Shown here piece by piece: positions 1-8,079 of a stretch of DNA of 64,000 nucleotides (its first letter is position 1; each line of letters starts with the position of its first letter). A program made the position numbers and the translations under genes. Source of the stretch: Sinomonas albida (lineage in GTDB: Bacteria; Actinomycetota; Actinomycetes; Actinomycetales; Micrococcaceae); assembly GCF_004919045.1 (NCBI RefSeq), contig NZ_SWDW01000003.1, positions 220,028 to 284,027 of the forward strand. Reading direction: 5' to 3'. The notes under the pieces were generated by a model. That model made no database searches and was not told where the DNA came from. It saw only the letters and a list, made by a program, of their open reading frames with translations.

Positions 1-2
1 GG

Positions 3-1145
3 CCGGTGGGCGAGATCACGCTCGCCGAGTCGGGCTGGACCATGCTCCCGGCGAGCATCGCCGCGGACTACCGCGCCGCCGTCGTCCGTCTGGCCGAGCC
101 CGAGCGCTTCGGCGCCCGGGACCTCAGGATCGTGCTCACCCCGCTGCACGGCGTGGGCGGGACCACGGCGCTCGGCGTGCTGCGCGAGGCAGGCTTCGAG
201 GACGTGACGCTCGTGGCCGAGCAGGCCGTGCCCGATCCCGGCTTCCCGACCGTTGCGTTCCCGAACCCCGAGGAGCCCGGCGCGCTCGACCTCGCGCTGG
301 CTGCCGCAGCTGAGGCCAGCGCGGATCTCGTCATCGCCAACGACCCGGACGCGGACCGCTGCGCCGTCGCCGCCGTCGATCCCGCGAGCGGCGAGTGGCG
401 CATGCTCCGCGGCGACGAGGTGGGCGCCCTCCTGGGCGCGCACGTGGTGCGCCGCCTGGGCCTCACGGACGACGCCGGGCGGGCGGCTGGCGCTGGTCCC
501 GTGGACGGCGTGTTCGCGAACTCGATCGTCTCGTCGCGCCTCCTGGGCCGCATCGCGGACGCCGCGGGGATCGCGCACCGCGAGACGCTCACGGGGTTCA
601 AGTGGATCTCCCGCGTCCCGGGGCTCGTGTACGGCTACGAGGAGGCGCTCGGCTATTGCGTCGCGCCGGAGCTCGTCAAGGACAAGGACGGGATCTCCGC
701 TGCACTGCTCGTGGCCGAGCTCGCGGCGGATGCGAAGTCACAGGGTCTGAGCCTGTTCGACCGGCTCGACGCCCTGCATGTGCGCCACGGCGTGCACCTC
801 ACGGACCAGTTGAGCGTGCGCGTCGCCGATCTCGGGCTGCTCGGCGCCATGATGGTGCGCCTGCGGGAGAACCCGCCGGCCGCGTTTGCCGACTCCCCCG
901 TCGAGCTCGCCGTCGACCTATCCGAGGGCTCCGCCGAGCTCCCGCCGACGGAGGGGCTGCTCTGGGTGACGCGCGATGCGACGCGCGTGATCGTGCGGCC
1001 CAGCGGCACGGAGCCGAAGCTCAAGTGCTATCTCGAGGTGATCCGCCCGGTGGACAGCTCGGCCGAGCTCGCGGAGGCCCGCCAGGCCGCGCGACAGGCG
1101 ATGGACGCGGCGCTCGAGGACGTGCGCGAGGCGCTCGGCCTGTAG
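3..1145 (+). CDS. Phosphohexomutase (phosphomannomutase/phosphoglucomutase), C-terminal part
   Basis: Alpha-D-phosphohexomutase family enzyme that interconverts hexose 1- and 6-phosphates and so supplies sugar-nucleotide synthesis. The 5' end, including the catalytic phosphoserine, lies outside the window; the frame is open from the first bases. Visible family motifs in order are LTPLHGVGG, the metal-binding loop NDPDADR, the sugar-recognition loop GYEEALGY followed by KDKDGISAAL, and the C-terminal phosphate-binding loop RPSGTEPKLK. All are intact, so the enzyme is probably active. Substrate preference (mannose or glucose phosphate) cannot be decided from the sequence. A cluster of 22-nt repeats follows the stop codon. 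Confidence 0.9.
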   Translation, partial: PVGEITLAESGWTMLPASIAADYRAAVVRLAEPERFGARDLRIVLTPLHGVGGTTALGVLREAGFEDVTLVAEQAVPDPGFPTVAFPNPEEPGALDLALAAAAEASADLVIANDPDADRCAVAAVDPASGEWRMLRGDEVGALLGAHVVRRLGLTDDAGRAAGAGPVDGVFANSIVSSRLLGRIADAAGIAHRETLTGFKWISRVPGLVYGYEEALGYCVAPELVKDKDGISAALLVAELAADAKSQGLSLFDRLDALHVRHGVHLTDQLSVRVADLGLLGAMMVRLRENPPAAFADSPVELAVDLSEGSAELPPTEGLLWVTRDATRVIVRPSGTEPKLKCYLEVIRPVDSSAELAEARQAARQAMDAALEDVREALGL

Positions 1146-1147
1146 GC

Positions 1148-1244
1148 GGGACGGGACCCCGCAACACTAGGGACGGGACCCCACAACACCACGGACGGGA
1201 CCCCGCAACGTTGTGGGGTCCCTGGCACCTCGTTGTGGGGTCTC
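1148..1244. repeat. 22-nt-period tandem repeat with inverted copies between convergent genes
   Basis: Three direct copies of GGACGGGACCCCRCAAC begin near 1148, 1170 and 1192 (period 22). Two inverted copies, GTTGTGGGGTCYC, follow at 1210-1222 and 1232-1244. The third direct copy and the first inverted copy abut and form a 26-nt near-perfect palindrome centred between 1209 and 1210. The array fills the gap between the phosphohexomutase and nirD 3' ends, where a bidirectional terminator would be expected. There is no T-run, so termination is only an inference. Confidence 0.8.
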
Positions 1245-1256
1245 TTGCTGGCCGGC

Positions 1257-1661
1257 TCAGGCCGCGATCTGGACGATGCCGTCCACCACGCGCGCCGGGA
1301 ACGCGGGAAGCGGCGACCCGTCGGCGTCGAGCCGCTCGCCCGTGCGGAGGTCGTAGACCTGCTTGAGCAGCGGGGACGCGATCGTGGGTCGGTCGCCGCG
1401 CGAGCCGACGATGCCCCGGGCCATCACGTGGGCCGCGGTCGCGGGATCGCGCTGGTCCACCGCGTAGACCTCGCCGGACGGGAGGCGGAAGACCGCCACC
1501 TGTCGGCCAGCGATGAGAGCGGCTTCCCCCCAGTTGGGCTCCAGGTCGCTCAGGTTGCACACGCTGTGCCACATCGGCAGGGCCGTCGCCGTCGAGGCTT
1601 CAAGGGCGTCGAGGTCGTTCAGCACGGAGATGCCGCTGGGTGCAGAAGCTGTGATCGTCAT
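1257..1661 (-). CDS. nirD: Nitrite reductase (NADH) small subunit NirD
   Basis: Small subunit of assimilatory NADH-dependent nitrite reductase, partner of NirB in reducing nitrite to ammonium in the cytoplasm. The 134-residue protein has the Rieske-like beta fold typical of NirD: W-H-S-V-C-N-L-S-D-L-E near residue 31, then a segment reading AVFRLPSGEVYAVDQRDP, then SPLLKQVYDLRTGE. The Rieske cluster ligands are absent, as is normal for NirD. The gene is divergent from nirB rather than downstream of it, the more common arrangement. Both starts flank a 205-bp region with a possible GlnR site. Confidence 0.88.
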   Translation of the reverse strand: MTITASAPSGISVLNDLDALEASTATALPMWHSVCNLSDLEPNWGEAALIAGRQVAVFRLPSGEVYAVDQRDPATAAHVMARGIVGSRGDRPTIASPLLKQVYDLRTGERLDADGSPLPAFPARVVDGIVQIAA

Positions 1662-1706
1662 GCTCCAACGCTAGATAGCGCCCCGTTTCCGCTGGGTTGA
1701 CCTTGT

Positions 1707-1767
1707 GTCACGCGGACGTAAAACCGGGCTCACCGATCACGAAACGTCACTGTGACAGCGAAGTTAA
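1707..1767. promoter_or_regulatory. Candidate GlnR-type boxes in the nirD/nirB divergent promoter region
   Basis: GAAAC (1741-1745), a 6-nt spacer, GTGAC (1752-1756), another 6-nt spacer and GTTAA (1763-1767) resemble the alternating GTnAC/GAAAC GlnR boxes known upstream of actinobacterial nitrogen genes, nirBD included. A weaker half-site pair, GTCAC at 1707-1711 and GTAAA at 1718-1722, lies to the left. The overlapping GTCACTGTGAC (1746-1756) is also a perfect 11-nt palindrome, so a Crp/Fnr-type site is an alternative. Assignment rests on pattern and context only. Confidence 0.4.
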
Positions 1768-1866
1768 TCGGCCGTTACACCCGGGCAACTGATGCGAAAT
1801 CGCCGCTTCCTAGGCTGGACGAAACCCCGCCGGGCAGTCCGGCGCCCTTCGACGGAAGGCCCCTTC

Positions 1867-4524
1867 GTGAGCATTCCCAGTACCAGCGCCCGCCGGCCGC
1901 CCGGCACTCCGCGGCGCGTCGTCGTCGTCGGTGGCGGGCCTGCGGCGCACCGCTTCGTGGACGCGATGGCCGCGCGGGGCCTCGAAGGCTTCGAGGTTAC
2001 AGCGCTCACGGAGGAGGCGCACCTCCCCTACGACCGCGTGGCCCTCTCCAAGGCCCTCCTCGGGGACGTCGATCTGACGCTCGGCGAGGCCTCGATGTGG
2101 GACGCGGCCGGTGTCGACCTCCGCCGGGGGTCGAGAGCCGTCCGCATCGACACCGCGGCCCGTCTGGTCCACACGTCCGACGGCGGGCAGCACCCCTACG
2201 ACGAGCTCGTCCTCGCTACGGGATCCGACGCCGCACAGCTCCCGTTCCCGGGCGCCGAGGCGGCCCACGTCTACCGGACGCTCGACGATGTGTGGCTCCT
2301 GCGCCGCGAGATCGCGCGCCTCGCCGACAAGCTGGGCCGTCGGCCAAAGGTAGTCGTGATCGGCGGAGGCCTCCTCGGGATCGAGGCCGCGGCGGGGGCT
2401 CAGCAGCTCGGCGGGGACGCCGCCGTCGTCAACCGCAGCCGCTGGCTCATGAACGCCCAGCTCGACGAGGGCGCCGGCCAGGCGCTCGGCCGACTCATCG
2501 CGGCGAAGGGCTTCGAGGTGCACACGGGCGTCGCGCCCGGGGAGGTCGTCACGGACGACGCCGGGACAGTCACCGGCGTGCGCATGGCTGACGAGCGCGT
2601 ACTTCCGGCCGACCTCGTCGTCGCCGCGGTGGGCATCACACCGCGGGATGAACTTCTCCGCCGAGCGAACGACGACGCCACGGCCGCCGGGCACGAGGCG
2701 CCTTTCGCGCTGGGCCGGCGAGGAGGCGTCGTCATCGACGCGCGCTGCTCGACGGGTGTCGACGGGGTGTGGGCGGTCGGCGAGGTCGCGAACTTCGAGG
2801 GCGAATGCGTGGGCCTCGTGGCCCCCGCGAACACGATGGCGGAGATCGTCGCCGACCGCCTCCATGGAGGCGAGGCCACCTTCCCCGGCTTCGACACCGC
2901 CACGAAGCTCAAGCTCTCCGGCGTCGACGTGGCGAGCTTCGGCGACGCGTTCGCGAAGGAGCCCGGCGCGCTCGAGATCGTCTACGCCGACCCGGCCCGC
3001 GGGGTCTACCAGAAGATCGTCACGACCGACGACGCCAGGACCCTTCTCGGCGGCATCTTCGTGGGCGACGCGACCCCGTACCAGAGCCTCCGACCGCTCC
3101 TCGGCCGCGAGCTGCCGGCGGAGCCCGGCGCCTTCCTCACGGCGGCTGGCGGCGGCGAGGCCCCGGAGACCGAGCTCCCCGACGACGCGGTCCTGTGCTC
3201 GTGCAACAACGTGTCCGCCGGCACGCTGCGCGACGCGGTCAACGCATGCGGGACGTGCGAAGGCCGAGAGCCGGTCCGCGACATCCCCGGCCTCAAGGCC
3301 TGCACGCGAGCCGGGACCCAGTGCGGCTCGTGCGTGCCGATGATCAAGAAGGTCCTCGAGAAGGAGCTGCAGAAGTCCGGCGTGACGGTCTCGAAGGCCC
3401 TGTGCGAACACTTCGAGCTGTCCCGCCAGGAGCTCTTCGACGCGATCCGCGTCCTCCAGCTCACCTCGTTCGAGGACATCCTGTCCCGCTACGGCAAGGG
3501 CGCGGGCTGCGACATCTGCAAGCCCACGATCGCGTCGATCCTCGCGTCGCAGCACTCGGCCTACGTCCTCGACGCGGGCCGCGGCACGCTCCAGGACACG
3601 AACGACCGCGCGCTCGCGAACATGCAGAAGGACGGCACGTACTCGGTGGTGCCCCGCATCCCGGGCGGCGAGATCACGCCGGACCGGCTCGCGGTCATCG
3701 CGGCCGTCGCGAAGAAGTACGGCCTCTACACGAAGATCACGGGCGGACAGCGCATCGACCTGTTCGGCGCACGCCTCGAGCAGCTCCCGCTCATCTGGGG
3801 CGAGCTCATCGAGGCCGGCATGGAGTCCGGGCAGGCGTACGGCAAGAGCCTCCGCACGGTGAAGAGCTGCGTCGGCTCGACGTGGTGCCGCTACGGTGTG
3901 CTCGACTCGGTCGGCATGGCGATCAAGCTCGAGCTGCGCTACCGCGGCCTCCGCAGCCCGCACAAGCTCAAGCTCGGCGTCTCCGGCTGCGCGCGCGAGT
4001 GCGCGGAGGCCCGGGGCAAGGACGTCGGCGTCATCGCGACCTCGGACGGCTGGAACCTGTACGTGGGCGGCAACGGCGGCGCGAACCCCGCGCACGCCCA
4101 GCTCCTCGCGGGCGGCCTGGACGACGAGACGCTCGTCAAGTACATCGACCGCTACTTCATGTACTACATCCGCACCGCCGACCGCCTTCAGCGCACCGCG
4201 CACTGGCAGGCAGACCTCGACGGCGGGCTCGACCACGTGCGCCAGGTTGTCGTGGAGGACTCGCTCGGCATCGCAGAGGAGCTCGAGACGGCCATGGCCG
4301 CGCACGTCGAGAACTACGAGGACGAATGGGCCGCGACGCTCAAGGACCCCGAGCGGCTGCGCCGGTTCCGGCCCTTCGTCAACGCGCCGGACGCGGCGGA
4401 CGAGTCGATCGTGCACGTCTCCGAGCGCGATCAGATCCGCCCCGCGACCGCCGCCGAGCGCGTCTCGCTCGGCGCGACCATTCCCGTCCGCACCGCGGCC
4501 GGCCATTCCCCGGAAGGAGTCTGA
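1867..4524 (+). CDS. nirB: Nitrite reductase (NADH) large subunit NirB
   Basis: Catalytic subunit of assimilatory nitrite reductase. Visible in order: an FAD-binding GGGPAAHRF loop near residue 18; an NADH-binding VVVIGGGLLGIEAAAG near 162; a BFD-type [2Fe-2S] domain (CSCNNVSAG near 443, CGSCVPM near 486) followed by a second CDICKPT segment; and the siroheme/[4Fe-4S] ligands SCVGSTWC (about 667) and SGCAREC (about 706). The GTG start at 1867 is chosen because GACGGAAGG lies just upstream; an ATG at 1792 would add 25 residues. Length 885 aa fits the family. cobA and the hemD-like gene follow closely, a nitrite-siroheme operon. Confidence 0.93.
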   Translation: MSIPSTSARRPPGTPRRVVVVGGGPAAHRFVDAMAARGLEGFEVTALTEEAHLPYDRVALSKALLGDVDLTLGEASMWDAAGVDLRRGSRAVRIDTAARLVHTSDGGQHPYDELVLATGSDAAQLPFPGAEAAHVYRTLDDVWLLRREIARLADKLGRRPKVVVIGGGLLGIEAAAGAQQLGGDAAVVNRSRWLMNAQLDEGAGQALGRLIAAKGFEVHTGVAPGEVVTDDAGTVTGVRMADERVLPADLVVAAVGITPRDELLRRANDDATAAGHEAPFALGRRGGVVIDARCSTGVDGVWAVGEVANFEGECVGLVAPANTMAEIVADRLHGGEATFPGFDTATKLKLSGVDVASFGDAFAKEPGALEIVYADPARGVYQKIVTTDDARTLLGGIFVGDATPYQSLRPLLGRELPAEPGAFLTAAGGGEAPETELPDDAVLCSCNNVSAGTLRDAVNACGTCEGREPVRDIPGLKACTRAGTQCGSCVPMIKKVLEKELQKSGVTVSKALCEHFELSRQELFDAIRVLQLTSFEDILSRYGKGAGCDICKPTIASILASQHSAYVLDAGRGTLQDTNDRALANMQKDGTYSVVPRIPGGEITPDRLAVIAAVAKKYGLYTKITGGQRIDLFGARLEQLPLIWGELIEAGMESGQAYGKSLRTVKSCVGSTWCRYGVLDSVGMAIKLELRYRGLRSPHKLKLGVSGCARECAEARGKDVGVIATSDGWNLYVGGNGGANPAHAQLLAGGLDDETLVKYIDRYFMYYIRTADRLQRTAHWQADLDGGLDHVRQVVVEDSLGIAEELETAMAAHVENYEDEWAATLKDPERLRRFRPFVNAPDAADESIVHVSERDQIRPATAAERVSLGATIPVRTAAGHSPEGV

Positions 4525-4525
4525 G

Positions 4526-5611
4526 ATGCAGCTCGAGATCACGCTCGAAGGAGCGACCGTCGTCCTGCTCGGCGAGGCCGACGCCTCCCGCCAGGCGCTG
4601 CTGCGCTTCCGGCGGGCGGGCGCGGCCGTCGCGCACTTCGACTCCGCGGCGGCGTTCATGGCCCAGGCCGGCTCCCCCGCTCACCCTGCCCTCCCCGCGC
4701 GGCCGGGACTGGTCGCCGTCGTCGGCTCGCTCTCGGCGAACGGGAAGCACCACGGCGCCACGAACGACGACGGCGAGTGGGCGCCCGTGGTCGACCACTA
4801 CCGCCGCGCGGGGGTGCCGATTGTGCGCGAGCCGGCCGCCGGGGCGCGCGGGCACGTGACGCTCGTGGGCGGCGGCCCCGGGTCGCGCGGGCTGCTCACG
4901 GTCGACGCGGTCGAGGCGCTGCGCGCCGCCGACGTGGTGCTGTTCGACCGGCTCGCCCCGTGGCGCGAGCTCGAACGGCTCACCACGGCGCAGCTCGTGG
5001 ACGTGGGCAAGCTCCCCGGCCACCACAAGGTGCCGCAGGGCGAGATCAACCGGCTGTTGGTTGAGTTCGCCAAGGCCGGCTCCAATGTCGTGCGGCTCAA
5101 GGGCGGGGATCCGTTCGTGTTCGGCCGCGGCGGAGAGGAGGCCGCGGCCTGCGCCGAGGCCGGCGTCCCCCTACGCGTGGTCTCGGGGATCTCGAGCTCG
5201 ATCGCCGTCCCGGCGGCAGCGGGGATCCCCGTGACTCACCGCGAGGTGAGCCACTGCTTCACGGTCATCTCGGGCCACGCGCCGCTGACGGCGTCCGAGC
5301 ACGAACACCTAGCGGGCCTCGGCGGGACGATAGTGGTACTCATGGGCGTCGCCAACCTTCCCCACCTCGCCTCGGGCCTGCGGCGGGCGGGCATGCCGCT
5401 CGACACGCCGGTCGCCGTCGTCGAACGCGGACATCAGGCGGGCCAGCGCACCACGGTGACCGAGCTGGGACGTGCCGAGGCGGACACCTCCGCGTGCGGC
5501 AACCCCGCCGTGATCGTGATCGGCGACGTCGTGCGGCTCGCGGGAGGCGCGGGCCGCGCTGCGGAGGGGCGCGGGTTTCACGACCTCGCGGCCTCGCTGC
5601 TCACGGCGTGA
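4526..5611 (+). CDS. cobA: Uroporphyrinogen-III C-methyltransferase (siroheme synthesis)
   Basis: S-adenosylmethionine-dependent methylation of uroporphyrinogen III to precorrin-2, the first dedicated step to siroheme, the cofactor NirB needs. The 361-residue protein has a short N-terminal region of about 105 residues loosely resembling the dehydrogenase half of CysG but without its NAD motif, then the SUMT domain: HVTLVGGGPGSRGLLT (about residue 110), VVRLKGGDPFVFGRGGEE, VSGISSSIAVPAAAGIPVTHR and VVLMGVANL. ATG lies 1 bp after the nirB stop, with GGAAGGAG inside the nirB end, so translation is coupled. No separate ferrochelatase or dehydrogenase gene is visible in the window. Confidence 0.9.
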   Translation: MQLEITLEGATVVLLGEADASRQALLRFRRAGAAVAHFDSAAAFMAQAGSPAHPALPARPGLVAVVGSLSANGKHHGATNDDGEWAPVVDHYRRAGVPIVREPAAGARGHVTLVGGGPGSRGLLTVDAVEALRAADVVLFDRLAPWRELERLTTAQLVDVGKLPGHHKVPQGEINRLLVEFAKAGSNVVRLKGGDPFVFGRGGEEAAACAEAGVPLRVVSGISSSIAVPAAAGIPVTHREVSHCFTVISGHAPLTASEHEHLAGLGGTIVVLMGVANLPHLASGLRRAGMPLDTPVAVVERGHQAGQRTTVTELGRAEADTSACGNPAVIVIGDVVRLAGGAGRAAEGRGFHDLAASLLTA

Positions 5612-5649
5612 CGGGCAGCGGGCACGACGACGATGGGAAGGACGTTGGG

Positions 5650-6816
5650 ATGAACGGAGCAGCGGCGCTGGGAGCAGCAACGACGAAGGACGCGGTGACG
5701 GAGCTTGAGACGGCCCTCAAGGGCTTCCGGGTCGGCGTCACCTCGCACCGGCGCGCCGAGGACCTCATCGAGGCCCTCGAGCGGCGCGGCGCCGAGGTGC
5801 TGCACGCCCCTGTGCTCACCATCGCGCCCGTGGGCCAGGATCTCGGCGTCATCGAGGACACGCGCCGCACCATCGAGGCGCGCCCCGACATCTGCATCGT
5901 CACCACCGCGTACGGCATGCGCCGGTGGCTCGAGGTCGCGGACGCCGCCGGGCTCGGCGAGAACCTCCAGGACGTGCTGAGCGCCTCCGCGCTCTACGTG
6001 CGCGGCCCCAAAGCGCGCGGGGCGGTCCGCGCGGCCGGGCTCGCCGACGTCGGCATTTCGAACGACGAGACGACGGCAACGCTCGTGGACCTCGTTCTGC
6101 GGGACGCGGGCGGGCGGCTCGACGGGCGCCGCGTGGTCATCCAGCTTCACGGGTACACCGACGGGACGCAGCTCGATCGGCTGCGCGACGCGGGGGCCGA
6201 GCTCATCACCGTCACGCCGTACCGGTGGGTGCGGCCCGAGGGCGAGGACCGGCTCGAGGTACTCATCGCCGCGGTGTGCGCGGGCGAGCTCGACGTCGTG
6301 ACATTCACAAGCGCCCCCGCCGTCGACGCGCTGTTCAGCGCCGCCCACGAGCTGGGCCTCTACAGGCCTCTCGTCGCGGCGTTCCGGCAGCGGGTGGCGA
6401 CGGCCGCCGTCGGCCCTGTCACTGCCGCCCCGCTCGAGGCGGCGGGCCTGCGGCCCTGGGTGCCAGACCGCTTCCGCATGGGCGCGCTCATCAAGCTCGT
6501 CACCGACAACCTCTCGCGGCGCCAGATCCGGCGAGTCGAGACGCCCGCCGGCCCCATCGAGCTGCGCGGGCGGACCATGACCCTGGCGGGCGAGGAGCTG
6601 TGCCTCGCGCCCGCCGCGATGCTCTTGTTCCGGGCGCTCTTCGACGCTGGCGGGGCCGTGGTGCCGCGCGAGGCGCTCGCCCGGCTGCTCTCGCAGTCCG
6701 GCTCGAGCCACGCGCTCGACATGGCCGTGAACCGGCTGCGCAGCGCGCTGCCCAGCCCTGACCTCATCCAGACTGTCGTGAAGCGCGGGTACCGGCTTCG
6801 GGTCGAGCGGAGTTAG
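5650..6816 (+). CDS. Uroporphyrinogen-III synthase fused to winged-helix DNA-binding domain
   Basis: The N-terminal half (about residues 15-270) resembles HemD: opening [20 protein letters not shown], then [13 protein letters not shown] and [14 protein letters not shown]. The last 100 residues form an OmpR/PhoB-type winged helix ([25 protein letters not shown], then [11 protein letters not shown] and [11 protein letters not shown]). Such fusions are known in actinobacteria next to nirBD and are proposed to regulate as well as, or instead of, making the tetrapyrrole. ATG 5650 has GGAAGGA upstream; a GTG at 5608 overlapping the cobA stop is the alternative. Whether the synthase half is active cannot be told by reading. 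Confidence 0.82.
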   Translation: MNGAAALGAATTKDAVTELETALKGFRVGVTSHRRAEDLIEALERRGAEVLHAPVLTIAPVGQDLGVIEDTRRTIEARPDICIVTTAYGMRRWLEVADAAGLGENLQDVLSASALYVRGPKARGAVRAAGLADVGISNDETTATLVDLVLRDAGGRLDGRRVVIQLHGYTDGTQLDRLRDAGAELITVTPYRWVRPEGEDRLEVLIAAVCAGELDVVTFTSAPAVDALFSAAHELGLYRPLVAAFRQRVATAAVGPVTAAPLEAAGLRPWVPDRFRMGALIKLVTDNLSRRQIRRVETPAGPIELRGRTMTLAGEELCLAPAAMLLFRALFDAGGAVVPREALARLLSQSGSSHALDMAVNRLRSALPSPDLIQTVVKRGYRLRVERS

Positions 6817-6893
6817 GGGCGGCCATGCGGGCGGCCATGCGGGCGGCCCGGATGTGCCAGTATGGGGATGATCCCGACCGAAAGGACGCCACC

Positions 6894-7589
6894 GTGCCTT
6901 CCGAGCCCCATCTCAGCCCCGCGGACATCGCCGGATTCATCGACCACACTCTGCTCAAGCCGACCGCGAGCGAGGCAGAGATCCTGAAGCTATGCAGCGA
7001 GGCTGTCGAGCACGGCTTCAAGTCCGTGTGCGTCAACCCGCGGTGGGTCAAGACCGCGCACAAGGCCCTGCGAGGCAGCAGCGTGCTGACGTGTTCCGTC
7101 GCCGCGTTCCCGCTCGGCGCCACACCGACCGATGTCAAGGTCTACGAGGCGCGCGGGGCCACCCTCGACGGCGCGGACGAGGTCGACATGGTGATCGACA
7201 TCGCGGCGGCCCAGGCCCTCGACCGCGGCGCGCTCGTGGACGACGTCCGAGCCGTGGCGGAGGCCGTGCACGGGAGTTCGGCGATCCTCAAGGTCATCAT
7301 CGAGACGGCGCTCCTGACGGACGAGCAGAAGATCCTTGCGTGCGAGGCGGCGGTCGACGCCGGCGCGGACTTCGTGAAGACGTCGACGGGCTTCAACGGC
7401 GGCGGCGCGACGATCGAGGACGTGGCGCTCATGCGCCGGGTCGTGGGCCCGAACCTCGGCGTCAAGGCGTCCGGCGGCGTACGGACCCTCGCGGACGCGC
7501 GGGCTATGATTGCTGCGGGTGCCAACCGGATCGGCGCAAGCTCCGGTGTGGCCATTGTGACCGGCGGCTCCGGCTCCGGTTCGTACTGA
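6894..7589 (+). CDS. deoC: Deoxyribose-phosphate aldolase
   Basis: Class I aldolase that splits 2-deoxyribose 5-phosphate into acetaldehyde and glyceraldehyde 3-phosphate in deoxynucleoside catabolism. The protein is 231 residues. Motifs are [12 protein letters not shown] near the N-terminus, [13 protein letters not shown]-like AAFPLGA, VIDIAAA, the segment [10 protein letters not shown], the Schiff-base lysine in DFVKTSTGF and the second active-site lysine in VKASGGVRT. The GTG start at 6894 is preceded by GAAAGGA; an in-frame upstream ATG near 6825 has no such site. Spacing to the hemD-like gene is under 80 bp, but the functions are unrelated. Confidence 0.93.
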   Translation: MPSEPHLSPADIAGFIDHTLLKPTASEAEILKLCSEAVEHGFKSVCVNPRWVKTAHKALRGSSVLTCSVAAFPLGATPTDVKVYEARGATLDGADEVDMVIDIAAAQALDRGALVDDVRAVAEAVHGSSAILKVIIETALLTDEQKILACEAAVDAGADFVKTSTGFNGGGATIEDVALMRRVVGPNLGVKASGGVRTLADARAMIAAGANRIGASSGVAIVTGGSGSGSY

Positions 7590-7608
7590 GCACGTAAGGA
7601 GACACAGC

Positions 7609-7842
7609 ATGGCTGAGAACGCCAACAACCGTCCGGTGGAGAATGAGAACCCCCTGGTCGGCAACATCGTCATCTTCGTCGTCCTGATGGCGATCTTCCT
7701 GCTGGGCCTCGTAGCCGTCTCCTGGCTCGACTTCACGACCGTCTGGCCGATGGCCGTTCTCATCCTGTGCTTCGTCGGCGCGTTCTTCATCCCGATGACG
7801 TTCCTGGGCCGCTCGGACTCGGGCAAGGAACACCGCAACTAA
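7609..7842 (+). CDS. Small membrane protein of unknown function (77 aa)
   Basis: Follows deoC by 19 bp with a strong ribosome site (TAAGGAGA), so it is probably co-transcribed. The N-terminal 20 residues are polar and Asn-rich (MAENANNRPVENENPL). Two hydrophobic segments follow (about 23-44 and 48-65) with a short polar loop, then a charged tail. Proteins of this size and layout are common in Micrococcaceae. No catalytic motif is visible and I do not recognise a function. Confidence 0.72.
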   Translation: MAENANNRPVENENPLVGNIVIFVVLMAIFLLGLVAVSWLDFTTVWPMAVLILCFVGAFFIPMTFLGRSDSGKEHRN

Positions 7843-7857
7843 CGCCCCCGCCCAGGC

Positions 7858-7982
7858 GTCTCGGGTACAGATACTCCACCGCACAGGCGTCTCGGGTACA
7901 GATACTCCGCTCCACAGGCGTCTCGGGTACAGATAAGCCCGGCCGGATGACATATCTGGCCGGGCTTATCTGTACCCGAGAC
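7858..7982. repeat. 31-nt-period repeat array 1, ending in a 25-bp hairpin
   Basis: The core GTCTCGGGTACAGATA occurs at 7858, 7889 and 7920, exactly 31 nt apart, with similar but non-identical 15-nt spacers (CTCCACCGCACAGGC type). The third core starts a perfect 25-bp inverted repeat (7920-7944 with 7958-7982, 13-nt loop) that carries the core in reverse at its far arm. It lies 15 bp after the small membrane protein gene and just before the nuclease-like gene. The same core and period recur at 9040 (inverted) and 57920. Confidence 0.9.
7920..7982. terminator. Perfect 25-bp stem-loop, possible terminator
   Basis: Two 25-nt arms pair without mismatch around a 13-nt loop (GGATGACATATCT), downstream of the deoC-membrane protein pair. 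The stem is strong enough to stop RNA polymerase or protect an mRNA 3' end, but no T-run follows. It may be primarily a repeat-element end rather than an intrinsic terminator. Confidence 0.5.
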
Positions 7983-8079
7983 CATCTGGATTGTTCCCCA
8001 CAGAAATCGCTGGCGCGTTCTAGTCCACATAGGCTTCGACGGCCGGCAGGCGCCCGTACAGCGCCTGACTCAATTGGGT

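Noticed and set aside
1810..4659. A 949-codon minus-strand open frame opposite nirB
   Set aside because: It is the antisense of a clearly recognised gene. Arg/Ala/Asp-biased translation without motifs is typical of high-GC shadows.
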